Below are positions 1 to 4,979 of a stretch of 10,195 bases of DNA, piece by piece (position 1 is the stretch's first letter; the number at the start of each line of letters is the position of its first letter). Under the pieces are notes generated by a model. The model saw nothing but the letters and a program-made list of their open reading frames with translations. It was not told the DNA's origin and ran no database searches. Location of the stretch: NCBI GenBank assembly GCA_022866195.1, contig JALHUF010000009.1, forward strand, positions 1 to 10,195, given 5' to 3'. This DNA is from Terriglobia bacterium (GTDB lineage Bacteria > Acidobacteriota > Terriglobia > UBA7540). The translations under genes and the position numbers were made by a program.

Positions 1-132
1 CCGGGACTACACTCCTGGTGAGCCGTCCTCCAGACAGGAAGTATCGGGAGAGATTCACGGGGAGCCCGACGCGTACAGAGCGGGTTGATCTACCGCCGCG
101 CGATGGATCTGGAACCGCTGCACGGTGCCGGG
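1..132. other. Non-coding left edge
   Basis: This stretch lies downstream of the minus-strand Tat-leader gene that ends at 133. I see no convincing coding region, no stem followed by a T-run that would act as a terminator on the minus strand, and no clear promoter. A plus-strand reading frame that begins here runs antisense into the neighbouring gene and has no ribosome binding site worth the name. Confidence 0.4.
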
Positions 133-1056
133 TTAGCCCCAGGGGCGTTCGCGCGTGATGCCGTTAGCCAGCATTTCCTGGACCAAGGCGGTATCGTCCC
201 GCACCTGCCAGTCGAACATCCCGACGCAGATAAAATCAGCCCCTTTCTGGAAGGCGTGCAGAAAGCCCTCCGGAGGCTTGTCTCTGCCCGCTCCCAGGAC
301 TTTGAATCCGATCCAAGGTTTCTGGATGGCTTTCATGAACGCGGCAATTTCGGCCGCCGGGCTGGAGTAGTAATTCACCCGGTTCACCGTGAACATGTAG
401 AAATCCGGATCGAGTTTGGCCTGTTCACATCCTTGGACGGTGGCCAGTAAGTGCGCGCCGATGCCCGCCAGCAGTCCCGTTTTCCGGATGCCGGCAACCA
501 CCCGGCCGATTTCCTCCGCTTTTCCCTGCTTGACCGCCGTGTCGCTGACGTTCCCGTGGAGGTACATGGCGATGGCGCCGTTGTCGCGTGCTCGCTGGGC
601 GTTCTCCACAGGGTCGCCCTGTTCGGGGGCGGATTGGGCAATCCACTGGAGTTTTCCGCCGCGCTCCCGCGTGAACTTCTGGTAATGCTCGATGATGTGG
701 GGATCCGCCCGCATCAACGTGGTGTTGATGCCGTTTTGCTCGGCGAGGGTCCAGGTTTCGAGGATCTTCTCGGTGGTGAAATAGTGGGTCATCAAGGCGG
801 CTTGATAAAGCAGATCACCAGCGTGGGCAGAGCCGGAAATCAGGTTGCCGCCAATGATCAGTCGGGAAATCTCGTGCTGGCCCAGTTTCCCGCGCTGGAG
901 CCCCTTGACCGGTTCCTTGATCTTTCCATATTCCGACCGATCCACCAGTTGTGCCACCAGGGACTGCTGCTCACAGCTAAGCCCCGCCAGGAGAGTGCCG
1001 GATACTCCCAGGGAACCCTTCAATAATCCACGCCGGCCTATTTTTCGCACGCGCAC
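133..1056 (-). CDS. Tat-leader aldo/keto-reductase-fold (TIM-barrel) protein
   Basis: A 307-residue protein with a twin-arginine leader: RRGLLKG at residues 8-14, then a hydrophobic stretch ending near Cys28, so it is probably exported folded. The lipobox around Cys28 is imperfect (GLSC), so lipidation is uncertain. From about residue 57 it reads like an aldo/keto reductase: LGQHEISRLIIGG resembles the N-terminal strand, AEQNGINTT (105-113) the helix before the catalytic Asp, and MYLHGNVSD (164-172) the strand carrying the family His. The usual DTAxxYG block and the following Lys are not recognisable (WIAQSAP lies where the Lys strand is expected), so a reductase activity is doubtful. The start is GTG, 8 nt after the stop of the LytTR regulator gene, with no strong Shine-Dalgarno site; a second in-frame GTG lies two codons on. 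Translation is probably coupled to the regulator. The substrate is unknown. Confidence 0.75.
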   Translation of the reverse strand: MRVRKIGRRGLLKGSLGVSGTLLAGLSCEQQSLVAQLVDRSEYGKIKEPVKGLQRGKLGQHEISRLIIGGNLISGSAHAGDLLYQAALMTHYFTTEKILETWTLAEQNGINTTLMRADPHIIEHYQKFTRERGGKLQWIAQSAPEQGDPVENAQRARDNGAIAMYLHGNVSDTAVKQGKAEEIGRVVAGIRKTGLLAGIGAHLLATVQGCEQAKLDPDFYMFTVNRVNYYSSPAAEIAAFMKAIQKPWIGFKVLGAGRDKPPEGFLHAFQKGADFICVGMFDWQVRDDTALVQEMLANGITRERPWG

Positions 1057-1064
1057 ACCCCGGA

Positions 1065-1838
1065 TCAGAGTTTGAATAGTTCTCTCAGCCGGCGGGTCTG
1101 CGCCCGGCTGACGGGAATTTCGGTCTGCTTGCGATCATCCATCTTGAGCTGATAAGAACCTTTGAACCAGGGAACCACTTCCTTGATGCGGTTAGTGTTG
1201 ACCAGGTAGGAGCGATGCACACGCCAGAAGGTGTTGGGATCGAGGTTGCTTTGGAGGTCTTCCACCGTGCGAAAGTTAGACTGCCCTTCCAGATCCCGCG
1301 AGACAATCGTGATCACCCCTTCTTCGATGCTCGCGTAGATGATATCGTCGGAATTCACCAGAACCAGCCGGCCGCCACTCTTCACCCGCAACTTGCTGGC
1401 CTGCGGCACCGGCCGTTCTTCGACCAACTGTACGAGCCGCTCCAGCTTCTGGCGGGTCGGCTCGACGCTTTCCAGCCCGCGCCGGACTCTGGCAATGGCT
1501 TTCTCCAACCGGGAGCGGGCGATGGGCTTCAACAAGTAATCAATGGCATTGACCTCGAAGGCCTGGACAGCATACTGATCGTACGCGGTGGCAAAAACCA
1601 GAAACGGCAGCGGCACCTTCTTTTCCAGCAGCTTCTTGATGACCCCGAATCCGTCAAGTCCCGGCATCTGCACATCCAGGAAGACGACCTGAGGAGTGAG
1701 CTCCCGAATCAGGTTCACCGCCTCGACCCCGTTCTTGCCCTGACCTACAACCTCGATATCTGGGATGCCCTTGAGTAGAAACACCAGTTCGTCACGGGCC
1801 GGCTGCTCGTCATCCACAATCAACGCCGAGATCTTCAT
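1065..1838 (-). CDS. LytTR-family two-component response regulator
   Basis: A 257-residue regulator with the domain order of LytR/AlgR proteins. Residues 1-120 are a receiver domain: acidic pair Asp9-Asp10, phospho-acceptor Asp55 in FLDVQMPG, Thr84 in FATAYD, and Lys104 in YLLKP. Residues 150-255 are a LytTR DNA-binding domain with the typical FWRVHRSYLVN block (204-214) and IPVSR (241-245). Phosphorylation should control binding to promoter DNA, but no sensor kinase gene lies in the window, so it is an orphan here. The frame is open 60 codons further upstream. I chose the ATG at 1838 because MKISALIVDDE begins the receiver domain and GGAGAG stands 7 nt upstream; the extension has no family resemblance. 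It forms an apparent operon with the downstream Tat-leader gene, whose expression or function it may control (inference). Confidence 0.93.
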   Translation of the reverse strand: MKISALIVDDEQPARDELVFLLKGIPDIEVVGQGKNGVEAVNLIRELTPQVVFLDVQMPGLDGFGVIKKLLEKKVPLPFLVFATAYDQYAVQAFEVNAIDYLLKPIARSRLEKAIARVRRGLESVEPTRQKLERLVQLVEERPVPQASKLRVKSGGRLVLVNSDDIIYASIEEGVITIVSRDLEGQSNFRTVEDLQSNLDPNTFWRVHRSYLVNTNRIKEVVPWFKGSYQLKMDDRKQTEIPVSRAQTRRLRELFKL

Positions 1839-1891
1839 GCGCGGGCTCTCCACCAATGTCCGATACCCTCCACCTCCTGGCTGCGGCTCGC

Positions 1892-1921
1892 AGTATAGCA
1901 GCCTCTCGGCGGTTCCGCCTA
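1892..1921 (-). promoter_or_regulatory. Candidate minus-strand promoter with palindrome, upstream of the LytTR gene
   Basis: Read on the minus strand, TGCTATACT (1900 down to 1892) is an extended -10 element (TGn plus TATACT). There is no good -35 hexamer at 16-18 nt. Instead a perfect inverted repeat, GGCGG-TT-CCGCC on the plus strand (1908-1919), covers that position. This layout suits an activator-dependent promoter. The transcript would start near 1885 and reach the regulator ATG after about 45 nt. Confidence 0.45.
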
Positions 1922-2035
1922 GAGACACCCCCGCGCTCGAAGCTAGTGGCGAAAGGAGGAGGCCGGATGCTGGCACTAGGGGATGGCCACAGGCCGGCCA
2001 CTGGGGAAATCCACGCACCTTAACGTGAATGGTGC

Positions 2036-2064
2036 TTGAACCGTCACAACGAGGCTAGTATGCT
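2036..2064 (+). promoter_or_regulatory. Candidate sigma70 promoter for the small secreted protein gene
   Basis: TTGAAC (2036-2041) and TATGCT (2059-2064) are separated by exactly 17 nt. They match the -35 and -10 consensus at about 4 of 6 positions each. Transcription would begin near 2071, giving a leader of about 80 nt before the ATG at 2151. Confidence 0.5.
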
Positions 2065-2092
2065 TCCAGAACGTAGTGTCGGATGTCCTCCC

Positions 2093-2125
2093 TGCGGTCT
2101 GTTGCACGGGTCATGTGAGACCGCA
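2093..2125 (+). promoter_or_regulatory. Inverted repeat (leader hairpin)
   Basis: TGCGGTCT (2093-2100) and AGACCGCA (2118-2125) are perfect 8-nt arms enclosing 17 nt. Inside, CAC (2105-2107) can pair with GTG (2115-2117), extending the stem with a bulge. It would fold in the 5' leader and ends 13 nt before the GGAGG ribosome binding site, leaving that site free. It has no T-run, so it is not a terminator. Its role is unknown; an mRNA-stabilising 5' hairpin is the simplest reading. Confidence 0.4.
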
Positions 2126-2150
2126 TGAAGAGAAAGCTGGAGGTGTTGCC

Positions 2151-2582
2151 ATGTCAAATCGAATGGGCATCGTCCTTCTCCTAAGCTTGATGCCAGCAGG
2201 TTTGGTCAGCCAGCAGCCACTCTTCGCCCAGGCTTGTCAGGATGAGGAAGCGATGGTGGCGGACTACACGAAGACCATCACCGGCCTGGTAGCCGCAGTG
2301 CAAAAGGAGAGTCTGGCGGACTTTGAAAGACTCTACCATCGCAAAAGCTGCTTGGCCAAGCTGACCTCCTGCGCCAGCTTCCTGGACGGGCTCGTGGCTT
2401 GCCTGGAAAAGGCCCCGCAAGACCCCATTGCTACTAAGGAGCAAAAGCAAGCCTACAAGGCAAAGCACGAGAGCTACTCCAAGCTCAAGGAGAAGGTCGC
2501 CCAATACCGTGACTCGCTGAAGGCTACGGAGGTCAGGAAGGAAGCCAAAGCGCTCATCGAGAAGTTCGACCTAGCGAACTGA
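2151..2582 (+). CDS. Small exported four-cysteine helical protein, function unknown
   Basis: A 143-residue protein I do not recognise. An N-terminal hydrophobic leader (residues 5-20) ends in FAQA, so signal peptidase I cleavage after Ala28 is likely; Cys29 follows directly, but the residues before it are a poor lipobox. The mature part has exactly four cysteines (29, 67, 74, 84), consistent with two disulfides in the periplasm. It is predicted helical, with a Lys/Glu-rich, coiled-coil-like C-terminal half (about 95-140). The ATG at 2151 was chosen over an upstream in-frame start at 2076 because GGAGG lies 7 nt before it and the signal peptide begins there. A promoter at 2036-2064 and a leader hairpin precede it. 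The Nudix start follows after 132 nt without a visible terminator, so co-transcription is possible. Confidence 0.8.
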   Translation: MSNRMGIVLLLSLMPAGLVSQQPLFAQACQDEEAMVADYTKTITGLVAAVQKESLADFERLYHRKSCLAKLTSCASFLDGLVACLEKAPQDPIATKEQKQAYKAKHESYSKLKEKVAQYRDSLKATEVRKEAKALIEKFDLAN

Positions 2583-2714
2583 TTGCCAACGCGCGGACGC
2601 GAGTCTGCTGCTCTTGCATCCCGGTCGTGCAGAGGCCCTTCCCACAGAATTGGGTTATCCTGCCCAGGCTCGAGGGCGAAAGGTTCTGGATGTCCAGCAG
2701 GAGAGGCTTTCCCC

Positions 2715-3257
2715 GTGGCATCTGGCGCGTGTGTGCTTAAGAGTAAGCTGATCTACGCAGGCAGGGTCGTCCAGCTCAAGGTTGACCGGGTCATCGAGCC
2801 AGGCGGTGTGGAAGTAGACCGCGAGGTTGTCTGCCACTCGGGTTCAGTGGTTGTTCTGCCTCGCCTGTCTGACGGGCGCGTCCTTCTGGTGCGTCAATTC
2901 CGCTATCCGGCAGGACGATGGCTGTGGGAGCTGGCGGCAGGCGGAATTGAACCGGGCGAAAAACCCCGGCAGGCAGCCCAAAGGGAGTTGCGGGAGGAGA
3001 CCGGCTATCGCGCCCGCACCTTCAGACCCCTGTTCGACTTCTTCTCCAGTCCGGGGTTTTTGAACGAGCGGATGCATTTGCTCGAAGCCCGTGGCTTAAC
3101 GCGCTGCCAGGCACAGCCCCAGGCCGAAGAGCGCATCCGTTCGGGATGGTTCACGCCCGCGCAGCTTCGCAAGATGCTCCGCACGGGGCAAATCGAGGAT
3201 GCCAAAACGCTGGTAGGGCTTATGTGTTTATTCCTTTTGAAACAGCGGAAAATCTGA
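2715..3257 (+). CDS. Nudix hydrolase, ADP-ribose pyrophosphatase type
   Basis: A 180-residue Nudix protein with a complete Nudix box at residues 76-98: Gly76, Glu82, then RELREETGY (90-98), where Glu91, Glu94 and Glu95 should bind Mg2+. A strand-rich N-terminal part (9-70) and SSPGFLNE (111-118) after the box resemble ADP-ribose pyrophosphatases. Pro113, 15 residues past the box, fits the marker proline of that subfamily. Likely reaction: ADP-ribose to AMP plus ribose 5-phosphate, or cleavage of a similar nucleoside diphosphate derivative, in the cytosol. The frame is open from a TTG at 2583, but I chose the GTG at 2715 because AGGAGAGG stands 8 nt upstream and the family normally begins close to the KSKLIYAGRVV strand. 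Another in-frame GTG lies at 2733. Exact substrate is not decidable from sequence. Confidence 0.88.
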   Translation: MASGACVLKSKLIYAGRVVQLKVDRVIEPGGVEVDREVVCHSGSVVVLPRLSDGRVLLVRQFRYPAGRWLWELAAGGIEPGEKPRQAAQRELREETGYRARTFRPLFDFFSSPGFLNERMHLLEARGLTRCQAQPQAEERIRSGWFTPAQLRKMLRTGQIEDAKTLVGLMCLFLLKQRKI

Positions 3258-3278
3258 CCGTTATCGATACTCATTAGA

Positions 3279-3291
3279 ATTGCGCCGCAAT
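3279..3291. repeat. Short inverted repeat upstream of the cold-shock promoter
   Basis: ATTGC-GCC-GCAAT is a perfect 5-bp inverted repeat with a 3-nt centre, ending 6 bp before the -35 element. It could be a weak terminator for the Nudix gene, since it is followed by a T-rich run, or a regulator site for the cold-shock promoter. The arms are short, so chance is possible. Confidence 0.25.
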
Positions 3292-3297
3292 ATTTTC

Positions 3298-3326
3298 TTG
3301 ACAAGCAAAGCCCACTCAGATATGTA
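3298..3326 (+). promoter_or_regulatory. Strong sigma70 promoter of the cold-shock gene
   Basis: TTGACA (3298-3303) is a perfect -35 element. TATGTA (3321-3326) follows after a 17-nt spacer, and A/T-rich sequence lies upstream. This is the best promoter in the window. Transcription should start near 3333, giving a leader of about 135 nt before the GTG at 3469. An inverted repeat, TGCAAA-N6-TTTGCA (3327-3344), sits directly on the expected start point and could be an operator. Confidence 0.75.
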
Positions 3327-3380
3327 TGCAAATGGGAGTTTGCACGGTGTTCGCATCGGGAACGCGTACGTGAAGGGAGT

Positions 3381-3417
3381 GCCGAGGGTCGCCTGCGATT
3401 CTCGGCTTTTTCTTTTT
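3381..3417 (+). terminator. Intrinsic-terminator-like hairpin inside the cold-shock gene leader
   Basis: The arms GCCGAGGGTCG (3381-3391) and the matching half ending in CTCGGC (3406) form about 11 bp with two G-U pairs and a 4-nt loop. TTTTTCTTTTT (3407-3417) follows at once. That is a full Rho-independent terminator shape, yet it lies between the promoter and the coding start. It may be a conditional attenuator, releasing a leader RNA of roughly 80 nt when termination occurs. An alternative hairpin pairs TTTGGGG (3415-3421) with CCCCAAA (3441-3447), using part of the T-run. The Shine-Dalgarno site at 3455-3461 lies outside both. Confidence 0.6.
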
Positions 3418-3468
3418 GGGGCCTACCGATGAGCCGGCAACCCCAAAGCACATCAAGGAGGAACGCAA

Positions 3469-3690
3469 GTGGCAACACTTCAAGGTAAAGTGAAGTGGTT
3501 CAATAATGCCAAGGGTTACGGCTTCATCGGCCAGGAGGGCGGATCTGACGTCTTCGTTCACTACTCGGCCATTCAAGGTGAAGGCTTCAAGACCCTGCAG
3601 GAAGGCGATACCGTCGAGTTTGAGGTCGTCCAAGGCCAAAAAGGACCGCAGGCCGACAAAGTCGTCAAGGTGGAAGGTGGGGTAGTCTGA
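3469..3690 (+). CDS. Cold-shock domain protein (CspA family)
   Basis: A 73-residue single cold-shock domain, the normal length of the family. The RNA-binding motifs are intact: KGYGFIG (RNP1, residues 15-21) and VFVHY (RNP2, 28-32), with the usual VKWFNNAKG start. Such proteins bind single-stranded RNA and DNA, melt mRNA secondary structure, and can act as transcription antiterminators. The start is GTG, with a near-ideal AAGGAGG (3455-3461) 7 nt upstream. The gene stands alone between its own promoter and a strong terminator, so it is monocistronic. The terminator-like hairpin in its leader raises the possibility that the product controls its own read-through (inference). Whether it is cold-induced or constitutive cannot be told from the sequence. 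Confidence 0.95.
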   Translation: MATLQGKVKWFNNAKGYGFIGQEGGSDVFVHYSAIQGEGFKTLQEGDTVEFEVVQGQKGPQADKVVKVEGGVV

Positions 3691-3711
3691 CTCCGTCTTA
3701 GTTTTTTTCCT

Positions 3712-3744
3712 GGCCCAACCCTCGTGGTTGGGCCTTCTTGTTTT
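3712..3744 (+). terminator. Rho-independent terminator of the cold-shock gene
   Basis: GGCCCAACC (3712-3720) and GGTTGGGCC (3726-3734) form a perfect 9-bp stem around the 5-nt loop CTCGT. The T-rich run TTCTTGTTTT follows. It lies 22 nt after the cold-shock stop codon and cleanly ends that transcript. Confidence 0.88.
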
Positions 3745-3950
3745 CCCCCTCCAATAGGGCAGGAATTGCACGCCCAGTTCCATTCGGAATCTGAAAGACA
3801 CCAGGCCACCACCCTGGAAGGACATCGCAGGAGGATTCGTCGGCCTGGGGGCACTCACCACCGTCCAGAGCCCGTGGGCCTGTTCCGCGGCACTGCGGAC
3901 AACGTTGCGGACTGAGTCTGGGTACTTTACCAGTCCCAAGCTCGTCCATC

Positions 3951-3978
3951 TTGCCGGGCATGCGAGGTGATATATTAA
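3951..3978 (+). promoter_or_regulatory. Weak candidate promoter before the class IV aminotransferase gene
   Basis: TTGCCG (3951-3956) with TATTAA (3973-3978) at 16-nt spacing is the only plausible -35/-10 pair in the region. The A/T-rich patch from 3970 to 3980 stands out from its GC-rich surroundings. TATATT at 3971 gives a poorer 14-nt spacing. Confidence 0.3.
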
Positions 3979-3984
3979 AAGGAT

Positions 3985-4033
3985 GCCAGGCTGCCATTTA
4001 GCGGAAACCTGGGCGGCACGAGGATAGGTGCCG
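3985..4033 (+). promoter_or_regulatory. Possible structured leader of the class IV aminotransferase gene
   Basis: Two adjacent hairpins can form between the candidate promoter and the ATG. The first pairs CCAGG (3986-3990) with CCTGG (4008-4012), with inner pairing of CTGC and GCGG. The second pairs CGGCAC (4014-4019) with GTGCCG (4028-4033) and presents GAGGATAG in its loop. The only Shine-Dalgarno-like GGAG (4033-4036) begins at the foot of the second stem. No known riboswitch class is recognised. Confidence 0.25.
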
Positions 4034-4050
4034 GAGCACTGACCAACACC

Positions 4051-4917
4051 ATGGATACGCTGATTCTTCACAACGACCAGATCGTGCCTCTGAAGGAAGT
4101 ACATCTCTCTCCCGGCCAGGTTGGCCTGCTCATGGGATGGGGTATCTTCACCACCTTGCGGATCTATCGCGGTGTGCCCTTTGCCTTCGAACGTCATTGG
4201 GTGCGGATGGCGCGCGACGCGCAGCGTTTGGAAATTCCGATGTCCTATCAGCAAGACGCCGTGGCGCGTGCCGTTGTGGAGCTGGCGCGTGCCAACCAGC
4301 GCCCCGAAGGCATGGCCCGCGTCTCCTTCGTCAAGAATCGCGGCGGGCTCTGGGCACAAGCCGAGGATCTGCCGCCCACTGACTTATTGATCTTCACCCG
4401 GGAACTGGTTGCCTGGCCTGCGGCGCACCGGCTCCAGGTTCAGCCCATGGGAATCTTTTCCGCCGGGCGCTACGCCGGGGCCAAGATGCTATCGTGGGTG
4501 CCGCACGCCGCAGTTCTCGAGGGAGCCCACGCAGAGGGCTTTGACGACGCTCTGTTGCTGAACGAAAAGGGCCAGCTTGCCGAGTGTACCTCCGCCAATG
4601 TCTTCCTGGTTCGCGGCGGTAAAGTGCTGACTCCGCCCCTCTCCTCGGGGTGTCTGGCGGGGATTACGCGCGAGATCCTTTTTGAAGTTGCGCCCCGGGC
4701 CGGCATCGAACTGCGGGAGCAGGAACTTACCCCTGACGATCTCTCTTCCGCGGATGAGGTCTTTATCAGTTCAACCACGCGGGAGGTGGCGGCCGTGGGC
4801 ACCATCAGCCCCGATTGGGACTATCCGGCGCCCGGAAAAGTTGCACTCACACTGGAGAACGCTTTCAAGGAATACATCGCGGCCTACCTGGAGCGCGCAC
4901 AGGGCAGACTCTCTTAG
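4051..4917 (+). CDS. Class IV PLP-dependent aminotransferase (PabC/IlvE/Dat-like)
   Basis: A 288-residue fold-type IV PLP enzyme with all landmarks: MGWGIFTTLRIYRG near the start (28-41), FERHW with Arg48, catalytic Lys145 in YAGAKMLSW, Glu178 in AECTSANVF contacting the cofactor, phosphate-binding GITR (204-207) and SSTTREVAAV (240-249). Length is normal. The family includes 4-amino-4-deoxychorismate lyase (folate, 4-aminobenzoate), branched-chain and D-amino-acid aminotransferases; the motifs do not separate these with certainty. No other folate or branched-chain gene is nearby to help. The ATG at 4051 is kept because HNDQIVPLKEV immediately after it matches the usual first strand; the ribosome binding site is weak (GGAG about 14 nt away). 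The gene converges on the class III aminotransferase gene with a 62-nt gap and no clear terminator. Confidence 0.88.
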   Translation: MDTLILHNDQIVPLKEVHLSPGQVGLLMGWGIFTTLRIYRGVPFAFERHWVRMARDAQRLEIPMSYQQDAVARAVVELARANQRPEGMARVSFVKNRGGLWAQAEDLPPTDLLIFTRELVAWPAAHRLQVQPMGIFSAGRYAGAKMLSWVPHAAVLEGAHAEGFDDALLLNEKGQLAECTSANVFLVRGGKVLTPPLSSGCLAGITREILFEVAPRAGIELREQELTPDDLSSADEVFISSTTREVAAVGTISPDWDYPAPGKVALTLENAFKEYIAAYLERAQGRLS

Positions 4918-4979
4918 GGGATGGTTACAGCAACATCTGGCAAGATACGGCGGGGGCGCCTGAACGCCTGCGGGGAAAA

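Larger units (their letters stand above)
1839..2150. other. Divergent intergenic region
   Basis: This 312-bp stretch separates the minus-strand regulator operon from the plus-strand small secreted protein gene. It holds a candidate promoter on each strand and a leader hairpin, listed separately. I looked for LytTR-type paired direct repeats and found no convincing pair. No gene is supported; the reading frame that extends the regulator upstream is an open frame only. Confidence 0.6.
3745..4050. other. Intergenic region with possible leader of the class IV aminotransferase
   Basis: No gene is convincing in this 306-bp stretch. Open frames on either strand run through the flanking terminator or antisense to neighbours and lack ribosome binding sites. 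It contains a 12-bp-period direct repeat, TGCGGAC at 3894-3900 and 3906-3912. A bulged inverted repeat, CTGGGTA-CTT-TACCAG, lies at 3918-3933. A weak promoter and a pair of hairpins are listed separately. Confidence 0.5.

Noticed and set aside
451..1026. Plus-strand open frame of 191 codons
   Set aside because: It is antisense to the Tat-leader barrel gene and has no supporting signal.
1839..2018. 60-codon N-terminal extension of the LytTR regulator
   Set aside because: The receiver domain starts exactly at the internal ATG with a good GGAGAG site, and the extension covers the candidate promoter.
2022..2074. AACGT occurring twice (2022 and 2070) as a possible LytTR binding pair
   Set aside because: The spacing of about 48 bp and the poor flanking match do not fit the closely spaced direct repeats used by LytTR regulators.
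2583..2714. 44-codon N-terminal extension of the Nudix protein from a TTG
   Set aside because: It resembles translated intergenic DNA; the GTG at 2715 has an excellent ribosome binding site and fits the family start.
3316..4359. Long minus-strand open frame (347 codons) across the cold-shock gene, its terminator and the aminotransferase start
   Set aside because: It is antisense to two clear genes and to two terminator-shaped hairpins, has no family resemblance, and its composition looks like reverse-strand shadow coding.
4918..4979. Possible bidirectional terminator between the convergent aminotransferase genes
   Set aside because: Only a 4-bp GGCG/CGCC stem is present, with no T-run on either strand.
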